The notes beneath the pieces were generated by a model that searched no databases, had not been told where the DNA came from, and worked only from the letters and a program-made list of their open reading frames with translations. A stretch of DNA of 60,102 nt from Nocardia miyunensis NBRC 108239 (GTDB lineage Bacteria > Actinomycetota > Actinomycetes > Mycobacteriales > Mycobacteriaceae): assembly GCF_001613065.1 (NCBI RefSeq), contig NZ_BDBQ01000098.1:1-60102 (forward strand), given 5' to 3'. A program made the translations under genes and the position numbers. Positions 16,407 to 24,685 of this stretch are shown in pieces (positions within the stretch are counted from its first letter, which is position 1; each line of letters starts with the position of its first letter).

Positions 16407-17602
16407 CGACCATGCTTCCCCACCCCGCTCCCGCGCCCGTCCCCCGCCTGATCGAGCAGTTCGAACGCGGCCTCAATGCCCCGATCTGCCTGACCTGGGA
16501 GCTGACCTACGCCTGCAACCTGGCCTGCGTGCACTGCCTGTCCTCGTCCGGACGCCGCGACCCGCGCGAGCTGAGCACCGAGCAGTGCAAGGCCGTCATC
16601 GACGAACTGCAGCGCATGCAGGTGTTCTACGTCAACATCGGCGGCGGCGAACCCACCGTCCGCAGCGACTTCTGGGAGTTGCTCGACTACGCGGTCTCGC
16701 ACGACGTCGGCGTCAAATTCTCCACGAACGGTGTGCGCCTGACCCCCGAGCGCGCCGCGAAACTCGCCGCCACCGACTACGTGGACGTGCAGATCTCCCT
16801 GGACGGCGCGACCGCGGAGGTCAACGACGCGGTCCGCGGCCCCGGATCGTTCGACATGGCCACGCGCGCACTGCAGAACCTCGCCGACGCCGGATTCCGC
16901 GACGCGAAGATCTCGGTCGTGGTGACCAGGCACAACGTCAACCAGCTGGACGAATTCCAGGCGCTGGCCGACAAATACGGCGCGACACTGCGCCTGACCC
17001 GCCTGCGTCCGTCCGGCCGCGGCGCGGACACCTGGGACGAACTGCATCCCACCGCCGCCGATCAGCGCGTGCTCTACGACTGGCTGATGGCCAACGGCGA
17101 ATCGGTGCTCACCGGCGATTCGTTCTTCCACCTGGCCGCCTTCGGCGAGTCACTGCCGGGGCTGAACCTGTGCGGCGCGGGACGCGTGGTGTGCCTCATC
17201 GACCCGGTCGGGGACGTCTACGCCTGCCCGTTCGCCATTCACGACACCTTCAAGGCGGGCAATCTGCTCACCGACGGTGGATTCAACCGTGTCTGGCAGG
17301 AATCCGCGCTGTTCGAGGAACTGCGCGCGCCCACCGGCGGCGGCGCGTGCGCCTCCTGCAATTTCTACGACTCCTGCCGCGGCGGCTGCATGGCCGCCAA
17401 GTTCTTCACCGGCCTGCCCCTGGACGGCCCGGATCCCGAATGCGTGCAGGGATACGGCGAGTCGCTGCTGGCCGACCGCACACCCGGCGAGGCGCCCAAG
17501 CCCTCGCAGGACCACTCCCACACGGGCAAGAAGAAAAAGGCGGTAGCGCTCGGCATGCCCATCAGCATGCCCAGCCGCGCCTGCTCCGAAAGCCCCATCT
17601 AG
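16403..17602 (+). CDS. mftC: Mycofactocin radical SAM maturase MftC (399 aa)
   Basis: Radical SAM/SPASM enzyme that oxidatively decarboxylates the C-terminal tyrosine of MftA and then forms the Val-Tyr ring. The AdoMet cluster motif is C38-x3-C42-x2-C45 in YACNLACVHC, and GGGEPTVRSD follows. The SPASM domain for two auxiliary [4Fe-4S] clusters carries CGAGRVVCLIDPVGDVYACPF and CASCNFYDSCRGGC. A basic tail (GKKKKAV) follows. Four-base overlap with mftB; 16 bases to mftD. Confidence 0.97.
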   Translation: MTTMLPHPAPAPVPRLIEQFERGLNAPICLTWELTYACNLACVHCLSSSGRRDPRELSTEQCKAVIDELQRMQVFYVNIGGGEPTVRSDFWELLDYAVSHDVGVKFSTNGVRLTPERAAKLAATDYVDVQISLDGATAEVNDAVRGPGSFDMATRALQNLADAGFRDAKISVVVTRHNVNQLDEFQALADKYGATLRLTRLRPSGRGADTWDELHPTAADQRVLYDWLMANGESVLTGDSFFHLAAFGESLPGLNLCGAGRVVCLIDPVGDVYACPFAIHDTFKAGNLLTDGGFNRVWQESALFEELRAPTGGGACASCNFYDSCRGGCMAAKFFTGLPLDGPDPECVQGYGESLLADRTPGEAPKPSQDHSHTGKKKKAVALGMPISMPSRACSESPI

Positions 17603-17618
17603 ACAAGGAATCCCACAG

Positions 17619-18791
17619 ATGGCCAACGCCTGGTTCGAGACCGTCGCCGAAGCACAGCGCCGCGCTCGTAAACGTCTACCGAAATCCGTGTACAGCGCGC
17701 TGCTGGCCGGTTCCGAGGCGGGCGTGTCCTATGACGACAACCTCGCCGCATTCCGTGAACTCGGCTTCGCACCGCACGTAGCGGGGTTGTCGGATACCCG
17801 TGACCTGTCCACTACAGTTCTGGGACAGGACATTTCGATGCCGGTGCTGATCTCGCCCACGGGTGTGCAGGCCGTGCACCCCGAGGGCGAGGTCGCCGTG
17901 GCCCGCGCCGCCGCTGCCCGCGGCACCGCCATCGGGCTGAGTTCGTTTGCGAGCAAACCGCTTTCGGATGTGCTCGAGGCGAATCCGCAGACGTTCTTCC
18001 AGTCGTACTGGATGGGCGACCGCGACACCATGTCCCGCCGCCTGGACGAGGCCCGCACGGCCGGTGCGAAGGGGCTGATCGCGACGCTGGACTGGTCGTT
18101 CTCCAACGGCCGCGACTGGGGTTCGCCCACCATCCCCGAGAAGCTCGACTTCAAGGCAATGCGGCAGAACGCGCTGAGCGTACTGGCCCGGCCGCGCTGG
18201 GCGTACGAATTCGCCAAGGCCGGAACGATTCCCGACCTGACCACGCCGAATCTCACGCCGCCCGGCGGAAAGGCGCCGACCTTCTTCGGCGCGTACTACG
18301 AGTGGATGCAGACGCCGCTGGCCACCTGGGAAGACATCGCCTGGATGCGCAAGGAATGGGACGGCCCGTTCATGCTCAAAGGGATCTGCCGCATCGATGA
18401 CGCCAAGCGCGCCGTCGACGCCGGTGTCACCGCGATCTCGGTGTCCAATCACGGCGGCAACAATCTGGACAGCACCCCGGCCCCGATCCGCTGCCTGCCG
18501 GCCATCTCCGGCGCGGTCGGCGATCAGATCGAGGTCGTCCTGGACGGCGGGATCCGGCGCGGCAGCGACGTGGTCAAGGCCGTCGCTCTGGGCGCTCGGG
18601 CGGTGATGATCGGGCGCGCATACCTGTGGGGCCTGGCCGCCAACGGGCAGGCCGGTGTGGAGAACGTGCTCGACATCCTCAGGGGCGGAATCGATTCCGC
18701 GCTGATGGGCCTGGGGAAGTCCTCCATTCACGAGCTCACCCCCGAGGACGTCATCGTGCAGCCGGGCTTCACCCGGACGCTCGGCGGCTGA
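17619..18791 (+). CDS. mftD: Pre-mycofactocin synthase MftD (390 aa)
   Basis: FMN-dependent alpha-hydroxyacid oxidase-fold enzyme that oxidatively deaminates the released AHDP to pre-mycofactocin, the redox-active dicarbonyl. Family signatures are LISPTGVQAVHPEGE, VSNHGGNNLDSTPAPI and the FMN-phosphate region LDGGIRRGSDVVKAVALGARAVMIGR. The mycofactocin type differs from lactate dehydrogenases mainly by context, which is decisive here. Two bases separate its stop from the mftE ATG. Confidence 0.95.
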   Translation: MANAWFETVAEAQRRARKRLPKSVYSALLAGSEAGVSYDDNLAAFRELGFAPHVAGLSDTRDLSTTVLGQDISMPVLISPTGVQAVHPEGEVAVARAAAARGTAIGLSSFASKPLSDVLEANPQTFFQSYWMGDRDTMSRRLDEARTAGAKGLIATLDWSFSNGRDWGSPTIPEKLDFKAMRQNALSVLARPRWAYEFAKAGTIPDLTTPNLTPPGGKAPTFFGAYYEWMQTPLATWEDIAWMRKEWDGPFMLKGICRIDDAKRAVDAGVTAISVSNHGGNNLDSTPAPIRCLPAISGAVGDQIEVVLDGGIRRGSDVVKAVALGARAVMIGRAYLWGLAANGQAGVENVLDILRGGIDSALMGLGKSSIHELTPEDVIVQPGFTRTLGG

Positions 18792-18793
18792 AC

Positions 18794-19447
18794 ATGCCCC
18801 CGCTCGCCGCCGCACGCTATCCTGACCTACCCGAGCGCCCGCGGGTGCTCGTGCCGGTCGGTGCGACCGAGCAGCACGGCCCGCATCTGCCTTTGTCCAC
18901 CGACACGGACATCGCGACCGCGGTCGCGCGGCGGGCGGGCGAGCGGACCGGCAGTTGGGTGGCCCCCGCGATCGCCTTCGGCGCGAGCGGTGAGCATCAG
19001 GGGTTTCCCGGGGTGTTCTCGGTCGGGACGACGGTCCTGACCGAGATGGTCGTCGAACTCACCCGTTCGCTGGCGCTGTGGGCGGGTGAGGTCGTGTTCG
19101 TCAACGGGCACGGCGGAAATGTCGCCGCGCTGCGCACGGCCGTGGAAACCCTTCGCGCAGAAGGGCATACCGTGCGCTGGCTACCGTGCGCGGTCGCCGG
19201 TGACGCGCACGCGGGATATACCGAGACCTCGATCATGCTGTATCTCTCGCCCGAGGACGTCGCGTTGGACAGGGCGGTCGCGGGAAATGTCCAGCCGCTG
19301 CCAGATCTCATGGACCGCTTGCGGCACAGCGGAGTTCGCGCGGTATCGCCCAACGGCGTACTCGGCGATCCGGCCGGCGCGAATGCGCGGGCGGGTGCGG
19401 AACTGTTCGATCGGATGGTGCAAAGGATTGTCGATGAGCTCCGATGA
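18794..19447 (+). CDS. mftE: Mycofactocin system creatininase-family peptidase MftE (217 aa)
   Basis: Metal-dependent peptidase that cleaves the modified MftA to release the Val-Tyr-derived dipeptide. The creatininase fold shows PVGATEQHGPHLPLSTDTDIA and the metal-binding FVNGHGGNVAALR. The start ATG is placed 2 bases after mftD. The 3' end overlaps the SDR gene by 14 bases, so the chain of overlaps continues. Confidence 0.95.
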   Translation: MPPLAAARYPDLPERPRVLVPVGATEQHGPHLPLSTDTDIATAVARRAGERTGSWVAPAIAFGASGEHQGFPGVFSVGTTVLTEMVVELTRSLALWAGEVVFVNGHGGNVAALRTAVETLRAEGHTVRWLPCAVAGDAHAGYTETSIMLYLSPEDVALDRAVAGNVQPLPDLMDRLRHSGVRAVSPNGVLGDPAGANARAGAELFDRMVQRIVDELR

Positions 19448-20246
19448 GCGGCCCGAACGGGTTGCCCTCGTGACCGGCGCCGCACGCGGCGTCGGTGCGG
19501 CCACCGTGCGCGAACTCGTGCGCCGGGGTTACCACGTGACCGCGATCGATTCCTGCGGAACCGGACCGGCCTCGTCCGGTGTGCGGTATTCGCTTGCCTC
19601 CCAAGGGGAATTGGACGCGGTGGCGGCGAAGGATCCGGAGCGGATCCTGCCGGTGGTGTGCGATGTGCGTGAGCCCGAACAGCTTCGGGACGCCGTCGCG
19701 CAGACCATGTCCCGATTCGGGCGGCTCGATGCGGCCGTCGCCGCGGCCGGAATCATCGCCGGTGGGCAGCCGCAGTGGGAGGCCCCCGAATCCGATGTGC
19801 GGGCGTTGCTCGAGGTGAACGCGATGGGGGTGTGGAACACCGCCGCCGCAACGGTTCCGGTGATGCTGGCCGGGCCGGACCCGGCCGGGTGCCGATTCGT
19901 GGCGGTCGCGTCGGCGGCGGGTGAGCGGGGGCTGTTCCATCTGGCCGGGTACGCGGCCAGCAAGCACGCGGTCATCGGGATCGTGCGAGGGCTGTCGGCG
20001 GATCTGGTCGGCACCGGGATGTCGGCGGTCGCGGTATCGCCCGGCGCGACCCGCACCGAAATGCTCACGGCCACCGCCGCTCTCTACGACGATATCGATG
20101 ACCCTGCCGAACTCGCCGCGCACCAGGGACTGCGGCGCGTGCTGGAGCCCGAGGAGATCGCCGCGACCATCGCCTTCTGCTGTTCGCCGGAGGGTGCGGT
20201 GCTGAACGGGTCGGTGGTACGTGCCGAGGGAGGCTTCGGGACGTGA
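19434..20246 (+). CDS. Mycofactocin-coupled SDR family oxidoreductase (270 aa)
   Basis: Short-chain dehydrogenase with TGAARGVG in the cofactor site, DVREPEQLRDAV, AAGIIAGG, and the catalytic S-(x)n-YAASK (VASAAGERGLFHLAGYAASKHAV). Mycofactocin-coupled SDRs hold NAD(P) without exchange and pass electrons to mycofactocin; that coupling is inferred from its place inside the operon. The substrate is probably an alcohol or carbonyl compound. It sits between mftE and mftF, with 14-base and 4-base overlaps. The closely preceding ATG at 19434 is used. Confidence 0.9.
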   Translation: MSSDERPERVALVTGAARGVGAATVRELVRRGYHVTAIDSCGTGPASSGVRYSLASQGELDAVAAKDPERILPVVCDVREPEQLRDAVAQTMSRFGRLDAAVAAAGIIAGGQPQWEAPESDVRALLEVNAMGVWNTAAATVPVMLAGPDPAGCRFVAVASAAGERGLFHLAGYAASKHAVIGIVRGLSADLVGTGMSAVAVSPGATRTEMLTATAALYDDIDDPAELAAHQGLRRVLEPEEIAATIAFCCSPEGAVLNGSVVRAEGGFGT

Positions 20247-21655
20247 GCGGCTCCTCCGGGCTCACCGCCGGCACCGGTATCCGGCTCGGCAGGACCGTCC
20301 GCAGGTTCGCCGAGGGACGGCTGCTGTTCGGCGGCAGCCCCACGCGGCTGTTGAGGCTGCGCCCGGCCGCCGCTGAAATACTCGGTAGCGCAGGGGAATT
20401 CACTGTCTCCGACGCGGTGACACTGAGCCTTGCCAACTCACTGCTCGAACTGGGACTCGCCGAGATCACCTCCACCGGTGAGCCTGCGCCGCTCGAACAG
20501 CTCACCGTCGTTGTGCCGGTGCATGATTCGCCCCGGGCCCTGCGGCGGCTGCTGACCGGCCTGACCGGCGTGCGGGTTGTCGTCGTCGACGACGCTTCAC
20601 CGGACCCGCTCGCGCATGCCGATGTCGCGAAGGAGTTCGGCGCCACACTGCTGCGACTGGAGGTCAACGCCGGACCGGCGGCAGCGCGCAATGCCGGATT
20701 ACGGTCCATCACAACACCTTTCGTCGCCTTCTGCGATGCGGACACGGTCCTGTCCACCGGCGATCTGCAACGCCTGCTGCCCCAGTTCGCCGACACACGC
20801 GTCGCCGCGGTCGCCCCGCGCATCCTGGGCCTGGAAGATCCGAACGACAACTGGATCACCCGCTACGAGAACACCCACTCCTCGCTCGACCTCGGCCCCG
20901 TTTCCGGTGTCGTACAACCGCTTTCCCGCGTCGGCTGGGTCCCGGCGGCCTGTCTGCTCGCCCGCGTGGACGCGCTCGGTCCCGGCTTCGACGAATCCAT
21001 GCGCGTCGGCGAGGACGTGGACCTCATCTGGCGCCTGAGCCGCGACGGCTCACTGGTGCGTTACATCGCCGACGTAACCGTCCGCCACGAACACCGCCGC
21101 ACCCCCGGCCCCTGGCTCACCCGCAAATACCTCTACGGAACCAGCGCCGCCCCCCTGGCCCACCGCCACGGCGAACGCGTCGCACCAGCGGCACTACCCC
21201 CCGCCCTCGCCCTCTCCGCAGCCGCGCTCCTGCTTCAAACCCGTTGGGCCACAATACTATCAGCCACAGCCTTCCTCGCCCACGCCAGACATATCCAGCA
21301 CCGCCTCCGCCGCATCGAGGCCCCACCCCGTCTGCACGCCGAACTCACCGCCCGCGCCGCCACGGACACCCTCAACCAAATCGCATCCCTGCTGCTACGC
21401 CACTGGTTCCCGATAACCGCTCTCGCCCTGCCGTTCTCCCGCCGAGCCCGCCGCGCCGCCACCGCCGCACTCCTGATCGACACCATCTCCGAATACCGCT
21501 CACACACCCCCTCGGGCAACATCGCCACCTACCTCGCAGCCCGCCGCCTCGACGACGCCGCCTACGGCCTCGGCGTCTGGCACGGAGTCCTCCACCACCA
21601 CTCCCCCAAATGCCTCCTCCCCCAAATACTCAGAAACCAACGCGGACCGAATTGA
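20243..21655 (+). CDS. mftF: Mycofactocin glycosyltransferase MftF (470 aa)
   Basis: Family-2 glycosyltransferase that adds beta-1,4-linked glucose units to (pre)mycofactocin. The GT-A core has TVVVPVHDSPRALRRLL, VVVVDDASPDP, NAGPAAARNAGL and FCDADTV (DxD-like); EDVDLIWRLSRDGS follows. Hydrophobic segments near the C-terminus suggest membrane association. The GTG start overlaps the SDR stop by four bases. The 3' end overlaps the convergent small gene by 26 bases. No mftG-like GMC oxidoreductase follows in this window. Confidence 0.94.
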   Translation: MSGSSGLTAGTGIRLGRTVRRFAEGRLLFGGSPTRLLRLRPAAAEILGSAGEFTVSDAVTLSLANSLLELGLAEITSTGEPAPLEQLTVVVPVHDSPRALRRLLTGLTGVRVVVVDDASPDPLAHADVAKEFGATLLRLEVNAGPAAARNAGLRSITTPFVAFCDADTVLSTGDLQRLLPQFADTRVAAVAPRILGLEDPNDNWITRYENTHSSLDLGPVSGVVQPLSRVGWVPAACLLARVDALGPGFDESMRVGEDVDLIWRLSRDGSLVRYIADVTVRHEHRRTPGPWLTRKYLYGTSAAPLAHRHGERVAPAALPPALALSAAALLLQTRWATILSATAFLAHARHIQHRLRRIEAPPRLHAELTARAATDTLNQIASLLLRHWFPITALALPFSRRARRAATAALLIDTISEYRSHTPSGNIATYLAARRLDDAAYGLGVWHGVLHHHSPKCLLPQILRNQRGPN

Positions 21656-22085
21656 CCTCAGGGTGAACAACGCACGCCCTTACCCAGCTCACTTCCGAAT
21701 CTATGACTCGGCGTCCACCGAGCCATCCCCCGGAATCCAGCGAATCGTTTCCTCCTGCGGCACAGTCGATTCCGATCCGGCAGACCCAGCGACTTCCCCG
21801 GTTACGCCGCAACAACCGCGTGACCGAGGGCGCGACGATGAACCGCGCGTGATCGACGGCACCGTCGACATCGAGCAGCGCGCCTGCGCTAGAGACCAAC
21901 TCATAATCGACCGCAACCCCGGAATCCATTGCCGCACTCGGCGACACCACAATCCGCGCGTGCCCGGCATCGGCACGAACAACACCCCGCACCCGCGGTC
22001 CGACAGCCCCGACCGGGACCAGAACAAGCGGAATCGCACGACACAGCAGAAGATCGAAACGACCGTCGGCATCCGCATCGCTCAT
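21630..22085 (-). CDS. Unrecognised protein (151 aa), second gene of a two-gene unit
   Basis: I do not recognise a family. Support for coding is a perfect AGGAGG 8 bases before the ATG, a short 18-base gap from the upstream secreted-protein gene, and a balanced sequence with recurring hydrophobic strands (IPLVLVPVGAV, RIVVSPSA, RFIVAPSVTRLL). The VSPS and VAPS turns sit in similar surroundings and may mark an internal repeat. Its stop lies inside the 3' end of mftF on the other strand. Confidence 0.6.
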   Translation of the reverse strand: MSDADADGRFDLLLCRAIPLVLVPVGAVGPRVRGVVRADAGHARIVVSPSAAMDSGVAVDYELVSSAGALLDVDGAVDHARFIVAPSVTRLLRRNRGSRWVCRIGIDCAAGGNDSLDSGGWLGGRRVIDSEVSWVRACVVHPEVNSVRVGF

Positions 22086-22103
22086 CAGCCAAATCCTCCT
22101 GGG

Positions 22104-22394
22104 TCAGGGGACCGGATTCACCCATCCGGGACACACGTCCACACCTTCGCAAAACGCCGTGATGACCCCGATGTTCTTGCTGTCCGTAGTCGGCACTGGC
22201 CGCCCGAAACGGGCTTGATACTGTTCCGGCAATAAGAACACCAGCTCGAAGCCGGGCTGTGCCGCAACAGCGACACCTGGTATGGCGACTACCAGAATGC
22301 ATGTGCACAATCCAGTGACCGCGTTTGTTGCTGTGCGACTGTGCCGCCCGAGGCGGAATCCATTCCACGACAATGAAAACAACGCACATATCAT
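22104..22394 (-). CDS. Small secreted protein of unknown function (96 aa)
   Basis: The ATG at 22394 follows AAGGGG. The first 48 residues contain a basic stretch (RLGRHSRTAT) and a hydrophobic core (GLCTCILVVAIPGVAVA), a clear signal peptide with cleavage near AVAA. The mature part is about 49 residues with two cysteines, in AFCEGVDVCPGW, which could form a disulfide. It heads a two-gene unit. It resembles the many short exported proteins of Nocardia; no function can be named. Confidence 0.65.
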   Translation of the reverse strand: MICALFSLSWNGFRLGRHSRTATNAVTGLCTCILVVAIPGVAVAAQPGFELVFLLPEQYQARFGRPVPTTDSKNIGVITAFCEGVDVCPGWVNPVP

Positions 22395-22666
22395 CGAGAA
22401 TCCCCTTGAGAAATCTTCCCCTGCCCCGCTCCCCGCTACGGACACCAACAACGGATGTAACGAGACCTCATCCTACCCCTACGCAGCGAATTATTTTGCA
22501 GCCCAAGGGATGCCGGACTGGAATCCGCCAGAACGATGCAGCCGCGCCGCCTCGGGTGGACGACCGCCTACCCAGGAGACCCACGCCACTCGTTACGACG
22601 AGTAGTCTGCCCGGCTGACCAAGCGAAAAACATTGCTGCGCAACTCTCTCGGTCGGATCGCATTCG

Positions 22667-23671
22667 TCAGGAATCGGATGCGGAACCCGGCGGCCAGGCT
22701 TCGCCCCATTGCACATCCCTTGCGCGGCGGTAGGTTTCGCCCTGTCGTTTCGAAATCAGGGTCGGGACGACGCCGTCGGCCGGGGTGCAGACCTGCAATG
22801 TGACCAATCCCTTGCGCTTGAGGGGGTGGCGCAGGATGCGGCCCTGAGCCCGGGGGTGCGGGGCGCGGGAGGCGATGACGTAGGAGAATTTCTCGTCCTC
22901 GTGGCTGAGTTCGCCGCCTTTGAGCCTGCGGTGCAGAGAGGTCCGGTTGATGCGGGCGCTGAAGTGACACCAGTCGGCGCCCTCGGCGAGGGGGCAGGGG
23001 GTCTGGTGGGGGCAGGGGGCCACGACCGTGAGACCAGCGGTTATCAGGTTCTCGCGAGCGGCGAGGATTCTGCGGTGGCCGTCGGGGGTGCCCGGCTCGA
23101 TGACGATCACCACCTCCGCGGCCTCTGACGCGTGGGTGACCACCGCCGCCTGATCCGCCTCCGACAGTTCGCTCAGCACATACGAGACGGCCGCCAGATC
23201 CGCTTCGCCCACGGTCCGCTGTGGGTCGGTGACGACCGCCCGGCGCCAGACCGCGGAACGGACGACAGCCGACGCGGCACCGCCCGCCAGACGCCGTCCG
23301 AGCTGCAACGCCTCGTCCACCTGATCCAGCACCACGGCCTCGGTCAACGAGGGAAATACCTCCGCCGACGCCCACAGCGCCGCCCCGGTACCACCACCGA
23401 TATCGAGGAAGGTCCGGGGCCGGAAGCCGGGCACGAGTTCGTGAAACTGCCCGAGCGCGAAGCGAACCGCACCCCACGTCGCCGGCATACGGTAGGCCGC
23501 GTACGCGGTCACGTCGGCCGCCGAACCGAGGATCGGCGTCGCGGCCGGCCGAGGATCCCGGTATCGCGAGATCAGCCGATCGACCGCCACGGCCAACTGT
23601 CGCTCGGGCACTCCCGCACACGCCTGTTCGAGCCCCTCCACGAGTTCGACAGGCAGGTCCACCCCGAACAT
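22667..23671 (-). CDS. Rsm22-type small-ribosomal-subunit methyltransferase family protein (334 aa)
   Basis: SAM-dependent methyltransferase fold with motif I TFLDIGGGTGAALW and a later SYVLSELSE segment. The cysteines in CPHQTPCPLAEGADWCHF match the Rsm22 family pattern, whose mitochondrial members (Rsm22/METTL17) bind an iron-sulfur cluster and help small-subunit assembly. The bacterial role is less clear. Start is uncertain: the ATG at 23671 has no ideal ribosome binding site, and GTG at 23665 with GAAGGG upstream is an alternative. It is transcribed alone. Confidence 0.78.
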   Translation of the reverse strand: MFGVDLPVELVEGLEQACAGVPERQLAVAVDRLISRYRDPRPAATPILGSAADVTAYAAYRMPATWGAVRFALGQFHELVPGFRPRTFLDIGGGTGAALWASAEVFPSLTEAVVLDQVDEALQLGRRLAGGAASAVVRSAVWRRAVVTDPQRTVGEADLAAVSYVLSELSEADQAAVVTHASEAAEVVIVIEPGTPDGHRRILAARENLITAGLTVVAPCPHQTPCPLAEGADWCHFSARINRTSLHRRLKGGELSHEDEKFSYVIASRAPHPRAQGRILRHPLKRKGLVTLQVCTPADGVVPTLISKRQGETYRRARDVQWGEAWPPGSASDS

Positions 23672-23973
23672 CCCTTCATCTGTGCTGACCGGACCGTCAT
23701 TCTGACATGCGCTCCACGCACACCCTGCCGACGACCCACGTAGCCACCGAGCACCGACACCGCATGCCCGATCGCGGACGCGGTGTCGTGCGATTCCGGG
23801 CACAGAGCAAGCACAGGCTCACCCCGCGGAAAGGTGGGCAGCAGCGATCACACCGCCCGGATCGCCGGACGTCTCGGTTTTCCGTTCACCTTCGCCTACG
23901 AACTACTGCTGACCGAAATCGCTCACCGCCTGCTATCAGCGGAATGCTGAATCGCTATACGCGCCAGGTCGAT
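23672..23973. other. Intergenic region between the Rsm22-like and TetR genes
   Basis: I see no gene. On the plus strand a short stretch ending near 23937 reads GRLGFPFTFAYELLLTEIAHRLLSAEC and could be the tail of a decayed gene, but the family is not recognisable. No hairpin terminator with a T-tract is visible. Confidence 0.3.
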
Positions 23974-24585
23974 TCAGCGATACAGACCGCGCAGCGCGCG
24001 GCAGGCGGCCTCGACGATCTCCTCGGGGGTCGCCTCGATGGCGCCGTCCAGCCAGGCGGTGACCAGTTCGGCCATTCCGCCGATGAACAGCAGACCGGAG
24101 GTTTCGTCGGCGGCCCGGCTGCGGCCCGAGTCGCCGAGCCAGGAGCGCACTTCGACGGCCGATTCGTGGGCCAGGTGGCGCAGCAATTCGGTTCGCCTGC
24201 GCCGCAATTCGGGGATGGCCACCGATTCGACGATCGCGACCCGGCCCTTGCGCGGGTCCGCGACCAGCAGTCGCACGAACGCGCTCATCGAGGCCCGCAT
24301 GCGGACTTCCGGATCGTCTCCGGCGGCGTCGGCGGCGCTGCGGCTGTTCTCCTCGATCTCGACGGCGATCTCGTTCAGCACGGCCTCGAGCAGGGCGTCC
24401 AGGCCGGTGAAACTCTCGTAGAAGTAACGTTCGCTCAGCCCGGCCTCGGCGCAGACGGCGGTCATCGTGGTTCGGGTCGCCGGATCGGCCCACACCGTCA
24501 GACCCGCCTCGAGCAGGCGCGATCGGCGTTCGGTGGCCCGTTCGGCGGCGGTGGCTCCGCGATAGACGCCTGATTGCACGGCCAT
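23974..24585 (-). CDS. TetR family transcriptional regulator (203 aa)
   Basis: Repressor with HTH TTMTAVCAEAGLSERYFYESFTGLDALLEAV and an all-helical C-terminal part. The start MAVQSGVYRGATAAER at 24585 is preferred over a further ATG at 24618. It is divergent from the P450 gene. A TetR/P450/double-FadE order recalls the Mycobacterium tuberculosis Rv3058c-cyp136-fadE22 region, from memory. Confidence 0.88.
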   Translation of the reverse strand: MAVQSGVYRGATAAERATERRSRLLEAGLTVWADPATRTTMTAVCAEAGLSERYFYESFTGLDALLEAVLNEIAVEIEENSRSAADAAGDDPEVRMRASMSAFVRLLVADPRKGRVAIVESVAIPELRRRRTELLRHLAHESAVEVRSWLGDSGRSRAADETSGLLFIGGMAELVTAWLDGAIEATPEEIVEAACRALRGLYR

Positions 24586-24636
24586 GGGCCCAGCATGCCA
24601 CAGCGAAATCGACACCAAGGTTGACAGGATGCCCTT

Positions 24637-24647
24637 CCTGAATCAGG
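24637..24647. promoter_or_regulatory. Candidate operator in the TetR-P450 gap
   Basis: CCTGAATCAGG is a perfect 11-base palindrome in the 100-base gap between divergent genes. A TTGACA hexamer at 24621-24626 could be the -35 of the P450 promoter. Confidence 0.35.
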
Positions 24648-24685
24648 CTTGGCGTGAGCGGCATCACAGAAAGCTGAGGTAGGCG

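Noticed and set aside
21663..22235. A 190-codon plus-strand frame after mftF
   Set aside because: No ribosome binding site; the minus-strand frames have AGGAGG and a signal peptide.
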